Source of the DNA: M3007 sp046160345
GTDB taxonomy: Bacteria; Bacteroidota; Bacteroidia; Chitinophagales; Saprospiraceae
Direction of reading: 5' to 3'
NCBI GenBank assembly: GCA_046160345.1
Contig: JBJXGO010000023.1
Location: 1-64,000 of the forward strand
Length of the DNA: 64,000 bases
Shown: in pieces, positions 26,704 to 35,650 of the stretch
Layout: each line of letters opens with the position of its first letter
Position numbering within the stretch: the stretch's first letter is position 1
Notes under the pieces: generated by a model
What the model saw: only the letters and a program-made list of their open reading frames with translations
Told to the model about the DNA's origin: nothing
The model's database searches: none
Translations under genes and position numbers: made by a program

Positions 26704-27714
26704 GTGTTACCAATACTACTCTCGGGCCGTGGGCGCTTGATCACCCATTTTTCTGGCTGGGCAGTAGTATGCCTGGTCACGTTTTACCTGCTTTCGGGCA
26801 TGCGCCCAACGGGCGAAGCTGTTGCAAGGACGGCCTTGTTCATTCTCTTCCCGATCTTGCTTTTTTACATCAATGGGCGGGTGCTGACCAACCGTTTTTT
26901 TGAGAAAAAAAAATATGGCCAGTGGGCTGTTTTGGCTCTTGTGTTATGGTTGGGTATGGCGGCCTTAAGGGTATGGGCCGAATTGGCTGTTTTTGGGAGC
27001 ACCATTTTTAGCGCAAACGAAAAAGTGCGGGCGAGCTATGGAAATGTTTTTTTGGTGACGGTGCTTATCTATTTTGTATTGATGATTTTCAGCGGCTTAT
27101 ATCAATTGCTGGAGAACCGTCGCGAACTTGAAACCCTTCATGCCACGGCGCAGTTGAATTATTTGAAGGCTCAAATCAACCCTCATTTCCTGTTCAACAC
27201 GCTCAACAACATATATGCTGCCGCTACACTTCAGCATCCAAACACGGCTCAAATGTTGTTGCGGCTCAGCGACTTGCTGCGGTACGTTACCTACGAGGGT
27301 CAGTCTGATCTGGTGCCGCTTTCCAAAGAAATAGCCCAAATTCGTGCATACGTCGAATTGTTTCAGTTGAAATCCGAGGCTTCCCTTCCGATTTCGTTTA
27401 AAGTTGAAGGGGATACTGAAAGCCGCCTGATTGAACCCTTGCTTTTGTTGCCATTGGTGGAAAATGCATTAAAACACGGCGATTTAGAAACAAATCCAGA
27501 TGCTTTTCTGCGAATTTTACTGCATAACGATGGTACGAGATACACTTTTTTAGTAGAAAATTCTTTTGATCCGGATAATCGGCAGAAGGATGAACAAGGA
27601 GGTGTTGGTTTAGAGAATATTCGTCAAAGGATTAAACTTCAACATCGTGGCCGGAGTCAATTTAAAACCCAAATCGAAGGGAGAAAATTTAGTGCTCAAC
27701 TAGTTTTAGATTGA
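26704..27714 (+). CDS. LytS/YehU-type sensor histidine kinase
   Basis: The 336-residue product has four N-terminal membrane helices in its first 140 residues, then a His_kinase domain with LKAQINPHFLFNTLNNIYAA (the phospho-accepting His in NPHFLFN) and an ATPase region with LLPLVENALKHG (N box) and GGVGLENIRQRI (G box). There is no extracellular sensor domain, so the membrane segment itself or a partner senses the signal. The start is a GTG at 26704; no in-frame ATG is close, and an ATG at 26697 is followed at once by TAA. The LytTR regulator starts 29 bp downstream of its stop. No target gene is apparent. Confidence 0.9.
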   Translation: MLPILLSGRGRLITHFSGWAVVCLVTFYLLSGMRPTGEAVARTALFILFPILLFYINGRVLTNRFFEKKKYGQWAVLALVLWLGMAALRVWAELAVFGSTIFSANEKVRASYGNVFLVTVLIYFVLMIFSGLYQLLENRRELETLHATAQLNYLKAQINPHFLFNTLNNIYAAATLQHPNTAQMLLRLSDLLRYVTYEGQSDLVPLSKEIAQIRAYVELFQLKSEASLPISFKVEGDTESRLIEPLLLLPLVENALKHGDLETNPDAFLRILLHNDGTRYTFLVENSFDPDNRQKDEQGGVGLENIRQRIKLQHRGRSQFKTQIEGRKFSAQLVLD

Positions 27715-27743
27715 ACCCAAGTGAAAACGATAAAATCAATAAA

Positions 27744-28442
27744 ATGAATTTCCGCTGCCTTTTAGTTGATGATGAGCACCTGGCGCTCGCATTGCTTGAA
27801 AAATTTGTAGCCGACACCCCTGGCCTCGAATTGGTTTCTGCATGTAAAAGCCCTGTTCGTGCCATTGAAATTTTGCAAAGCGAACCTATTGATCTGCTAT
27901 TCCTCGATATCCAGATGCCGATTCTGAACGGCCTGAATTTATTGAAATCCGTTTCGCGCAAACCTGTTACCATTTTTACCACCGCTTATCCGCAGCATGC
28001 GGTAGATGCGTTCAATTTGGATGCGGTGGACTACCTGCTCAAACCATATTCCTTTGAACGGTTTACTCAAGCGATGGAAAAGGCCATGGCGCTACTCCGG
28101 CAGCGCGAAGCCAGCGCTAATGATAAACCAAGTGGGCACCTTACCGTAAAAGCCGACAGGCAGTGGGTCAAAATCCCCGTTGCTGAGATCCGCTATATCG
28201 AAGGTTGGAAGGAATACGTCAAGATTTTTGTTGAGCATGAAAAAATTGTGACGCTGGAAAGTTTGAACAACCTTGAATCCACCCTGCCAGCCGAACACTT
28301 CCTTCGGGTACATAAATCCTTCATAGTGGCCAAAAGCCAGGTTCAAAAGCTGGACGGCGAGGTATTGGTTTTAATGGGCAATGCCCGCATCCCTGTTGCA
28401 AGAGCACGAAAGAAAGCAGTAGTGGATGTTTTGTTTAAATGA
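27744..28442 (+). CDS. LytTR-family response regulator
   Basis: The 232-residue product from ATG 27744 has a receiver domain (MNFRCLLVDDEHLAL, phospho-acceptor Asp55 in LFLDIQMP, T in FTTAYP, K in YLLKPY) and a C-terminal LytTR DNA-binding domain (about 140-232: WVKIPVAEIRYIEGWKEYVKI, FLRVHKSFIVAKSQVQKLDG). It pairs with the histidine kinase immediately upstream. A TTG at 27711 would overlap the kinase gene and is less likely. A composite inverted-repeat element lies 17 bp after the stop codon. Confidence 0.93.
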   Translation: MNFRCLLVDDEHLALALLEKFVADTPGLELVSACKSPVRAIEILQSEPIDLLFLDIQMPILNGLNLLKSVSRKPVTIFTTAYPQHAVDAFNLDAVDYLLKPYSFERFTQAMEKAMALLRQREASANDKPSGHLTVKADRQWVKIPVAEIRYIEGWKEYVKIFVEHEKIVTLESLNNLESTLPAEHFLRVHKSFIVAKSQVQKLDGEVLVLMGNARIPVARARKKAVVDVLFK

Positions 28443-28459
28443 AAGCGGCCCTCACATAC

Positions 28460-28550
28460 GGGAGTGTTCAAAAAAGAGTGGCACACCTTAACTACCACGT
28501 TGATTGTCAATGCTCGAGCTTAGGTGTGCCACACATTTCTGAACACTCCC
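28460..28550. mobile_element. Nested inverted-repeat element with an exact 8-bp flanking duplication
   Basis: The termini GGGAGTGTTCA (28460-28470) and TGAACACTCCC (28540-28550) are exact inverted repeats. An inner pair GTGGCACACCT (28478-28488) / AGGTGTGCCAC (28522-28532) is also exact. The element is bordered directly by TCACATAC on both sides (28452-28459 and 28551-28558), a clear target-site duplication. The right copy supplies the stop codon of the leftward lipoprotein gene. The 91-bp length and two-tier structure resemble the elements at 9319, 25674 and 32323, but the termini differ. Confidence 0.8.
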
Positions 28551-29147
28551 TCACATACAGTCTGATTCGATGGTTGTGGTCACCCCGTTAATATGGGTTT
28601 TGCAAACTAAAAAATTGCCATAACCTTCAAAAAGCGAGGGAGCCCCATCAGCACTTATGCGGTAATACATCCGGTAATATTTTCCTGTTTCGAATTGCGC
28701 CGGGTCAATTAACAATTGAAGACTATTGCCATGCGGAACTTTGATAGCTAATTGCTTCACCACATTCAGCGATTCATCCACAATGGCAAATTTTAGTTTG
28801 TACTTATGGTCAAGTTCACCATCCATAACAAAACTGATAGGATGCCCGATGGTGACAGGACAAGGGTAAACATAAAAATAATCGATATTCGAGGCTGTTG
28901 TACCCGCCAAACTGACGGTGTCGGTAAAGTTTAAAAATTCCTGTTCGCTGGCAGAAAGCGTGATTTTGCCCCAGTCATTTGAGGTGGTACAGCCGCCGTG
29001 CAGCCCTAAACCGAGACCATTGCTATCAAATATTTTTATGCAGGAGAAATCCTGGTCCTGCGGAGGCATTGCGTCTTTTTTGGGGTCACAGCCAGGGCTT
29101 AAAAAAAATGCCGTAGTTAAACATAGTAGAATGATTGTGCGTACCAT
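28551..29147 (-). CDS. Lipoprotein of unknown function
   Basis: The 198-residue product from ATG 29147 (MVRTIILLCLTTAFFLSPGC) has a lipoprotein signal peptide. The mature part contains ISFVMDGELDHKYKLKFAIVDE and a beta-rich region without a domain I recognise; there is one Cys in the C-terminal residues (ESDCM). The stop codon (28551-28553) lies in the first bases of the target duplication made by the inverted-repeat element, so insertion left the reading frame complete. Function unknown; probably outer-membrane associated. Confidence 0.7.
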   Translation of the reverse strand: MVRTIILLCLTTAFFLSPGCDPKKDAMPPQDQDFSCIKIFDSNGLGLGLHGGCTTSNDWGKITLSASEQEFLNFTDTVSLAGTTASNIDYFYVYPCPVTIGHPISFVMDGELDHKYKLKFAIVDESLNVVKQLAIKVPHGNSLQLLIDPAQFETGKYYRMYYRISADGAPSLFEGYGNFLVCKTHINGVTTTIESDCM

Positions 29148-29263
29148 GTGGGTAGAGTTATTTGTGGTGGGTGCTTTGATTTTTATTTGTAAAAAAAACG
29201 CTTCGAATATTTCTGCGGAAGATTTGATCGAAACAATCTGCATACCATCTGCGCAAAATCCGG

Positions 29264-31255
29264 CTACTGCCCCGCAAGTTCCTTCATCCTTGCCAGCAAA
29301 TTCACCGATCGTTGATTCTGGGGCATTATGCTCACCGATTTTTCTGCATCCGCAATTCCACCTGGTCGGTTTCCATTGTTAAACTTGGATACAGCCCGTT
29401 CCAGGAAAGCATCAGAATAACGCTGCTTTTCTTCCGCAACTTTAAGCGTTTGCGGCGATTTTTCCATGGCATCCAGGACTTCCGTTAAAATGCGCTCAGC
29501 CTCGGCATAGCGCTTGAGGTTATTAAGCACAGTACCGCGCATTTGCTTGAACTGCAATGCTTTGTGCGGAGCCAGCGTGGTGGCGGTATCCAAATCGGTC
29601 AGCGCTTTTTCAGGATAAACGGTGATCGCCGTAAAGGCCCGGTTGAAATACGTATCGGCATTGTTGGGGTTCAAGGCGATGGACTGGGCATAAAGCGAAA
29701 AGGCCCGGTCGCGCAAGGCACGCTGCGACTCGGCATCTTTTGCGGTATTTGCTTTGATCGCAATGCAGTTTGCCAGGGCACTGAACACATTGGGGCGGGT
29801 GCAGCCGTCTTTTACGGCGCGTTCGAGCATTTCTTCAGCTTCCGGCACCCGGTTCACTTTGCCGTACCAGTTGGCCAGCGATTCGAGCGCCTGGTCTTCG
29901 TTAGGATAAAAGCGCAATACCTGTTGCCACAGTGTTTCAGAATTTTTCCAGGTATGGGTTTGAGCGCGCGCGAGCCAAAGACACCAGATGGCGAACAAGC
30001 CCAGAATTGCCCACCAGACTTTGCGCAACTCGGGTTTGTTTTTCAATAAATACACCTCAGCAGCATAGGCCAGCATGAAAAAAACACCCGCAGATGGCAG
30101 GTAAAAATATCGGTCGGCCATGATGACCACCCCTACGGAGATGAATTGCAAAACAAGCAAAACAGTAGCCAATACCCATCCAAATCCAAAAGCCAGCAGC
30201 TTGGTACGGCGCATGCTCCAAATCGCGAGCCCAACACTTGTCAGCATAAAAACCGCCCCGCCTATATAGATACCTCCGCGCAATTGAACTTCAGTTGGAT
30301 AGGGGTAGAACGTACAAAGGTCAAGAGGCAGGAACGTTTTCACGAAGTACATCATATAGCCGTAGCCCGCAAATAGAATTTTCTGGTCGAAACTGAAAAT
30401 GGTTGAAAGGGCCTTGGTCTTTTCTGTTGAAAGCGTCAAGAGGCCGTGAAAATCACCCCCGCGTTGTACATCCAACGCGATGAGGCCAAAGAGCAGCGAG
30501 AGGGCAAACATGGGGATTTTTTCAATGACCCAATTAACCCCAACTTTTCGTCCATTCCAGTAATCCAACAGCAAACAAACCAAGGGAAAAACCACGGCAA
30601 CGCCTTTGGAAAGACAAGAAAGGAGCATGAATCCAAGTGCTAACCAAAGTTTTGTACTGCGCTGTGTTTCCAGATACCGCCAATAAGAGATACAGCCTGC
30701 CAGGAAGAAAAAAACATACAGTACGTCTTTGCGCTCTGACACCCATACCACGGATTCTGCCCGCAGCGGATGGATAGCAAAAAGTAAGGCAGTAATAATA
30801 GCTACAGACCGGTATTGACGACTGGTAAGGAGCCAAACCAACCAACAGAGCAATCCAGCATTGAGCCAGTGAATCAGGACATTGGTGACGACAAAGGATT
30901 TCGCTCCGGTTCCGAACATCGCTGAATTCAACCAAAGCGACCACATGGTGAGCGGGTGATAATTCAGTGAAACCACCTGAGTGCCAAATGCTTTGAAACT
31001 GGCCGCGGTGGCGTTCAGGATTTGCGGATTTTCATAGACATAAACATGGTCGTCCCAGGAGACGAAATCGTGGCCGAAGGCACTGCTGAAGGCGGCTAAA
31101 ATAGCGACCAGCAATCCGCCGAGGGCCAGCAGGAACCAGTTTTTTCCAACCCAAGGCTCATTGGAGGAGTTCTTTATATTTTGCTTACTTGCCAAACCTG
31201 AACGGGAAGTGGCCGACGAATTGGATGCGGGTAAAGGCTTTTTCTTCTTTGACAT
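29264..31255 (-). CDS. TMTC-like polytopic membrane protein with TPR repeats (putative O-mannosyltransferase)
   Basis: The 663-residue product from ATG 31255 (MSKKKKPLPASNSSATSRSG) has a lysine-rich cytoplasmic start, then about 11 membrane segments to residue 410. The first loop contains the acidic motif FVSWDDHVYVYENP and NYHPLTMWSLWLN, and later HPLRAESVVWVSERKDVLY; these are the motifs of the TMTC/DUF1736 class of GT-C glycosyltransferases, where the DD pair is thought catalytic. The C-terminal 250 residues form TPR-like helices (LNPNNADTYFNRAFTAI, LKRYAEAERILTEVL). In animals TMTC proteins O-mannosylate cadherins; in Bacteroidota O-mannosylation of periplasmic proteins is known for other enzymes. 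A role in glycosylating exported proteins is inferred. Confidence 0.82.
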   Translation of the reverse strand: MSKKKKPLPASNSSATSRSGLASKQNIKNSSNEPWVGKNWFLLALGGLLVAILAAFSSAFGHDFVSWDDHVYVYENPQILNATAASFKAFGTQVVSLNYHPLTMWSLWLNSAMFGTGAKSFVVTNVLIHWLNAGLLCWLVWLLTSRQYRSVAIITALLFAIHPLRAESVVWVSERKDVLYVFFFLAGCISYWRYLETQRSTKLWLALGFMLLSCLSKGVAVVFPLVCLLLDYWNGRKVGVNWVIEKIPMFALSLLFGLIALDVQRGGDFHGLLTLSTEKTKALSTIFSFDQKILFAGYGYMMYFVKTFLPLDLCTFYPYPTEVQLRGGIYIGGAVFMLTSVGLAIWSMRRTKLLAFGFGWVLATVLLVLQFISVGVVIMADRYFYLPSAGVFFMLAYAAEVYLLKNKPELRKVWWAILGLFAIWCLWLARAQTHTWKNSETLWQQVLRFYPNEDQALESLANWYGKVNRVPEAEEMLERAVKDGCTRPNVFSALANCIAIKANTAKDAESQRALRDRAFSLYAQSIALNPNNADTYFNRAFTAITVYPEKALTDLDTATTLAPHKALQFKQMRGTVLNNLKRYAEAERILTEVLDAMEKSPQTLKVAEEKQRYSDAFLERAVSKFNNGNRPGGIADAEKSVSIMPQNQRSVNLLARMKELAGQ

Positions 31256-31341
31256 GAGCGAAATTGCGTAAAACTTCAAGACAGGGTGGCGAAGGTAATA
31301 GGCATTTTTTGTTCAAAAAAACGAATTGATGGGATGCGGCA

Positions 31342-32247
31342 CTAGACATGAATTTTTGTCCCCTCTGACGCGATCTCCACCTGTTCAAACAGCTCTTTAG
31401 CTTCTGCCAGGTGCTGCTCCGTATCCGCATATCGGCCTGAGATATGCCCCAAAATCAATCGTTTCACACCTGCCCGCCGGGCGATCTCTGCCGCTTGAGC
31501 TGCCGTAGAATGAAAGTAAAGCTCGGCCTCAGGGGCGTTTTTGTTGGTGTAGGTCGCCTCGTGGTAAAGCAGATCCACTCCGCGAACCATTTCGATCAAA
31601 GGTTCATGAAATGCCGTATCACTGCAAAAAGCATAGGAAGTAGGTGGCTGCGGATCGATCGTCAATTCCAGATTTGGAACCAGTCTGCCATCGGTCAACT
31701 CAAGATCCGCACCAGATTTGATGGCCGGAATTGCACTGAAAGGGATGGTATATTCCTCGATCTTTTCAGGAAGAATATTCCGGGGTCGGGGTTTTTCCCG
31801 AAAAAGCCATCCGCTGGTTGGACTGCGGTGATGAAGCGGAATGGTCCAAACTTCCACTTTTTCGTTTTCAAAAACTTTGGCTGATATCGTAGCGTCCACG
31901 GTGTGAAATTCGATTTCGTAACTAAGCCGGACCCCGCATACCCGGATGGTGGTTTCAATCAACAATTTCAATCCAGGCGGGGAAAAAATGTGAAGCGTTT
32001 CACTTCGTTTTCTATGGCTCCAATTGGTGATAAGCCCGATCAATCCAAATACATGATCTCCGTGTAAGTGGCTGATAAAGATTTGCTTGCAGGTATCCAG
32101 CTTGATCCGATACTTAAATACCTGCATTTGGGTGCCTTCACCACAATCTATCAGGAAAGTATGGTTTTCCACTTGCAATACCTGGGCGGTATAATGGCGG
32201 CCGTGGAAAGGCCCGCCTGAAGAATTGCCAAGAATGGTAAGCGTCAT
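31342..32247 (-). CDS. rnz: Ribonuclease Z
   Basis: The 301-residue product from ATG 32247 (MTLTILGNSSGG) is a metallo-beta-lactamase-fold tRNA 3'-end endonuclease. The metal motif FISHLHGDHVFGLIGLI (His60, His62, Asp64, His65), LIDCGEGTQMQ, the exosite-type region LHHRSPTSGWLF, YAFCSDTAF (Asp ligand) and ILGHISGRY (last His) are all present. It trims tRNA precursors in the cytoplasm. The frame is open upstream to 32448 through an inverted-repeat mobile element, but the family N-terminus (xxLTxLGxSSG) fixes the start at 32247. Confidence 0.95.
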   Translation of the reverse strand: MTLTILGNSSGGPFHGRHYTAQVLQVENHTFLIDCGEGTQMQVFKYRIKLDTCKQIFISHLHGDHVFGLIGLITNWSHRKRSETLHIFSPPGLKLLIETTIRVCGVRLSYEIEFHTVDATISAKVFENEKVEVWTIPLHHRSPTSGWLFREKPRPRNILPEKIEEYTIPFSAIPAIKSGADLELTDGRLVPNLELTIDPQPPTSYAFCSDTAFHEPLIEMVRGVDLLYHEATYTNKNAPEAELYFHSTAAQAAEIARRAGVKRLILGHISGRYADTEQHLAEAKELFEQVEIASEGTKIHV

Positions 32248-32322
32248 GGGGATGATTTTTTTATTGAGGTAATGCGCTGATAGCCCAAATAGGGTCAGGC
32301 TTGGATGATTTGTGTGCGTTGG

Positions 32323-32414
32323 CATACTACTGGACATTTTTGTTTTACCCCTAGACCTATTAAGGTTTCCAAAAACCTTATAGGTCTCGATTTCAGAAAA
32401 TGTCCAGTAGTATG
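32323..32414. mobile_element. Nested inverted-repeat (MITE-like) element, copy 2
   Basis: CATACTACTGGACATTTT (32323-32340) pairs perfectly with 32397-32414 (18 bp). The inner palindrome AGACCTATTAAGGTTT / AAACCTTATAGGTCT and the side sequences (TGTTTTACCCCT and CGATTTCAGAAAA) are the same as in copy 1 at 9319 read on the opposite strand; only the central loop and a few single bases differ. It lies in the gap between the ends of the GNAT gene and the start of rnz, both leftward. No clear flanking duplication was found here. Confidence 0.75.
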
Positions 32415-32423
32415 GCGCATTCG

Positions 32424-32873
32424 TCAAACCATCTTTTTCTCCATGCAAATACTGTTTTCCACCTGAGCGTAGGGTCCATAATTGGGGGTAACAACATATC
32501 CCGAGGTTTGGTAAAGTCGGATGGCCTCTGGTTGTTTTTTCCCGGTTTCGAGGATGATATGGTGGTATCCAAGTTCAATCGACCATATTTCCAGGGCTGA
32601 CAACACCGTTCTGGCAATGCCTTTTCCCCGGTATTCTGGCAATACGAACATTCGCTTTAGCTCCATGGTGCCTGAAGCGTATGCCCTGATGGCGCCACAA
32701 CCCACGGGCAACGTTTCCCAAAAAGCTACCACCGCATGCTTGATTTTATCCACTTTATTGAATTGGGCATAAAAGGCGTGGTCATCCCCATCTCGCAGGG
32801 CCAAATCCTGGTCGAGCAAGGCAACCAGGGACTGAAAATCGGAATTGTCAGAGTCGGTTCGAAGGATATTCAT
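32424..32873 (-). CDS. GNAT family N-acetyltransferase
   Basis: The 149-residue product has the GNAT core: strand 4 with MELKRMFVLPEYRGKGIARTVLSALE, where (R/Q)GKGIA is the acetyl-CoA pyrophosphate loop, and a late strand with YHHIILETGKKQPEAIRLYQTSGY. Substrate unknown; relatives act on small amines or amino acids. It begins 20 bp downstream of the START-like gene and is probably in one transcript with it. Confidence 0.9.
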   Translation of the reverse strand: MNILRTDSDNSDFQSLVALLDQDLALRDGDDHAFYAQFNKVDKIKHAVVAFWETLPVGCGAIRAYASGTMELKRMFVLPEYRGKGIARTVLSALEIWSIELGYHHIILETGKKQPEAIRLYQTSGYVVTPNYGPYAQVENSICMEKKMV

Positions 32874-32893
32874 AATATAGACAGGGCGCGCAG

Positions 32894-33319
32894 TTATTGC
32901 TCCAAATACATCTTCAACTTACTGCCGATTATCTCGCCCCAGCCTTCCACAAAATTTTCGCGAACAAAATCAGGATTGTCGGCTGGGAAGCTCTCCAAGC
33001 CGGTATGCGTGAGCCGAAGTAAGGTTTTGACACCTTGAGGGCTTAGCAAAAAGCTCACATAGGTTTCTCCCTGATAACCTGCATAATGCCAACTATAAGT
33101 CAATATTTTGCCAGGCTCGACTGCCGTTATTTTACAGACATGCATATATTGCTTCTCTGGAGAGGGGCCACCTGGAAATCGGAACTCAAACCCAATTTCG
33201 GCCCGGAATTCAGCCAGGTCAAAAAACCATTGCTGCATCTGGTTTCGGTCAGTGATCGCAGTCCAAACTTGTTCTGCAGGAACGTTCAAGGTTACCTCAA
33301 CAATTACGGGTTCGTTCAT
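32894..33319 (-). CDS. START-like (SRPBCC / AHSA1) domain protein
   Basis: The 141-residue product from ATG 33319 (MNEPVIVEVTLNVPAEQVWTAI) shows the AHSA1-type START-like fold: an N-terminal strand with VPAEQVWTAITDRNQMQQWFFD, central GFEFRFPGGPSPEKQYMH, EPGKILTYSWHYAGYQGETYVSF and a C-terminal helix with GWGEIIGSKLKMYLEQ. These proteins bind hydrophobic ligands or assist chaperones; ligand unknown. The frame is open 21 codons upstream but the shorter start gives the standard N-terminus. Confidence 0.88.
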   Translation of the reverse strand: MNEPVIVEVTLNVPAEQVWTAITDRNQMQQWFFDLAEFRAEIGFEFRFPGGPSPEKQYMHVCKITAVEPGKILTYSWHYAGYQGETYVSFLLSPQGVKTLLRLTHTGLESFPADNPDFVRENFVEGWGEIIGSKLKMYLEQ

Positions 33320-33502
33320 GGATGGAGTAGTATTTGCCAAAGTTTGATATTTTAGATTGTAAGTCAATGAAATAATTGACACCGGGTATTAGTTTCATTT
33401 GCTGCAATTTTATGAGAAACCATTTGGTTCTGCAAGATAATTCAAGCAATTCTTTCAGCTTCCTTTCTGACCACTACCTTCGCATTTCAAAAAACGTCCG
33501 CT

Positions 33503-35635
33503 ATGCCACGCGCTGCACGATTATTCAACCTTCTTTTTGCATTTACGATCATTTGCCTTTCGGTAGAAAGTTTTGCCCAAAGCCCAGCCGTGTCCAAACG
33601 CAACGGAGAACGCGCATTTGCCAACAAACGCTGGAGCGAAGCGCAAATGTTTCTCGCGCAGTATCAGGAGGCCAAACCCGGCAACCTGGAGGTGCTTACC
33701 AAACTCGGCATCACGCTTTATCAACTCCGCCGCGGCGAGGAGGCGCTTCGCTATCTGGAATATGTGGCCGCCAAGATGCCTGACAGCAAGGACCCGGAGC
33801 TTTTTTATTATCTGGCCCGCACCCGCCATGGTATGGCAGAATGGGAAAAAGCCATTGCGGCTTACAAGTCTTTTTTAAGGGTGAGCAGCGAGCGGCATTG
33901 GCTCCGGGCAAATGCTATGGACAACATCCGAAGGTGCGTAGTGGGTATGCAAGTGCCTCAAAACGAAGATGTTGCACTGGTTGAAAATTTGGGCAACCAG
34001 CTCAATTCGCTGGGCGACGAATTCGCGCCCATTCCTTCGATCAATCACTCAGACCGGATTTATTTCGCCGCCGCCCGCCCTGGAAGCACAGGCGGAGAGC
34101 GCAATGACGAAGGCTACGAAGACACCCAAGGGGGTCATTGGTGCAGCGATATGTACGCTGCAAAACTCGCTACAAGTGGCTGGGAAATACAAGGAGGCCT
34201 TGGCGGGTTGCTCAATACCTCGCGCTTTGAGGTGCCGCTTGGGTTCAATGCAGATGGTCAGATACTGTATTTTTTTCGAGGCTACACCTTGTACAGCGGC
34301 GAGATTTTTGCGGATACTGCTGCCCGAAAAGATGAATATTCTATCAACACGCCAGCTTTTAAAAGCCCTGTGATGGCAGAAGACGGTGACTGTGATCCTT
34401 TTTTTTTCAACGACTTAACGATCATATTCGCAAGCCGTCGGGAAGGTGGCCAAGGTGGTTTGGACCTTTGGTGGACTGTTTGGGCCGACACGGCATGGAC
34501 AACGCCGGAGAACTTTGGCCCAACGGTAAATTCAGCCTATGATGAAGACATGCCATTCCTGGCCGCCGATGGTGCAACGCTATTTTTTAGCAGCAATCGA
34601 ATTGAGGGACTTGGAGGGTTTGATATTTTCAAAACAGTTTTTGATACAAAAAAACGAAGCTGGAAGGCTCCGGCCAACCTCGGCATTCCAATCAATTCGC
34701 CTGACGACGATGTCTATTTCTGCTTGGCTCAGGATGGACGGTCCGCCTTTTTTGCTTCAGACCGATTGGGCGGACTGGGCCAACGCGACCTCTACATTGC
34801 CTATTTTAAAGAAGGTCAACCGGAGCAAAACTCGGAGGCCACTTCAGCGCTTTTTTCGCAAGCAGACCCCAATGCCGGGCTTGCGACAGAGATTCCTGAG
34901 ATCGTAATTCCTACCCTGGCCTATAGTGCGGACAAAGATGTTTTGATGCCCGAAAATCTTAAGGTTGTGGATAATGTTGCCGAAATCGCCCGACAGTTTC
35001 CCCAAAGTTTTGTGCTTGTTACGGTACATACCGATGCTAGCGGACTGCCCAAATTTGATCTTTACAATGGTATCAAACGGGCTGAGATCGTAGGGAAAGC
35101 GCTGGTAGATCGGGGTGTGCCCACAGAAAAAGTATTGTTGCGAAGCGTCGGGCCAAACTATCCAATTGCTCGCGAGGTGCTGAATGCCTCGCCCAACCCC
35201 GCTGCGCCGGGGCTAAATCGGCGTATCGAACTGAAACTGACAGCCATGGAGCCATTGGCGATCAAACTTCGTGTAGAGCAACCCTTTGTCTCTGATATAA
35301 TGGCAGCTCCCGGTGCGGATCGTTTGAACGAAGCCACGTCGGGATTGTCTTATAAGGTAGAAACCGCCGTAACCCGGCAGATACTGACCAATGATGCGCT
35401 CGCTATGTTTGGTGATTTGATGATTGAAACCCAGGTTGGTGTGGGCAATTACCGTTACACGGCAGGTATTTTCAAACAATACAGTCAAGCGTCGCAATTG
35501 CGCAAAGAGGTTCAAAACCAAGGGTTTACGGAGTCTGCGGTGATTGCTTACCTAAACGGGATAAGATTAACAAAAGCCGAGGCCGTAGCACTTCTAAAAA
35601 AGTATCCAGACCTTGCGGGCTTTGTAAGAGGCTGA
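33503..35635 (+). CDS. PorE-like protein: TPR, PD40 propeller, OmpA and SPOR-like domains
   Basis: The 710-residue product has a signal peptide (MPRAARLFNLLFAFTIICLSVESFAQ), TPR helices (about 30-150: GERAFANKRWSEAQMFLAQYQEA, EEALRYLEYVAAKMPD), a WD40-like PD40 beta-propeller (about 170-440: PIPSINHSDRIYFAAARPG, DEDMPFLAADGATLFFSSNR, GGFDIFKT, GRSAFFASDRLGGLGQRDLYIA), an OmpA C-terminal domain (about 470-580: VTVHTDASGLPKFDLYNGIKRAE, GLNRRIELKL) and a C-terminal SPOR-like domain (YRYTAGIFKQYSQASQLRKEV). TPR-propeller-OmpA is the plan of PorE, the T9SS component that links the secretion ring to peptidoglycan; the extra SPOR-like end strengthens a wall-binding role. That it serves T9SS is inference. 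Confidence 0.85.
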   Translation: MPRAARLFNLLFAFTIICLSVESFAQSPAVSKRNGERAFANKRWSEAQMFLAQYQEAKPGNLEVLTKLGITLYQLRRGEEALRYLEYVAAKMPDSKDPELFYYLARTRHGMAEWEKAIAAYKSFLRVSSERHWLRANAMDNIRRCVVGMQVPQNEDVALVENLGNQLNSLGDEFAPIPSINHSDRIYFAAARPGSTGGERNDEGYEDTQGGHWCSDMYAAKLATSGWEIQGGLGGLLNTSRFEVPLGFNADGQILYFFRGYTLYSGEIFADTAARKDEYSINTPAFKSPVMAEDGDCDPFFFNDLTIIFASRREGGQGGLDLWWTVWADTAWTTPENFGPTVNSAYDEDMPFLAADGATLFFSSNRIEGLGGFDIFKTVFDTKKRSWKAPANLGIPINSPDDDVYFCLAQDGRSAFFASDRLGGLGQRDLYIAYFKEGQPEQNSEATSALFSQADPNAGLATEIPEIVIPTLAYSADKDVLMPENLKVVDNVAEIARQFPQSFVLVTVHTDASGLPKFDLYNGIKRAEIVGKALVDRGVPTEKVLLRSVGPNYPIAREVLNASPNPAAPGLNRRIELKLTAMEPLAIKLRVEQPFVSDIMAAPGADRLNEATSGLSYKVETAVTRQILTNDALAMFGDLMIETQVGVGNYRYTAGIFKQYSQASQLRKEVQNQGFTESAVIAYLNGIRLTKAEAVALLKKYPDLAGFVRG

Positions 35636-35650
35636 GTTGGAAGTGATAAT

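Noticed and set aside
32248..32448. Longer N-terminus of RNase Z reading through the inverted-repeat element
   Set aside because: The RNase Z fold begins exactly at MTLTILGNSSGG; the upstream codons are element sequence and have no similarity to the family.
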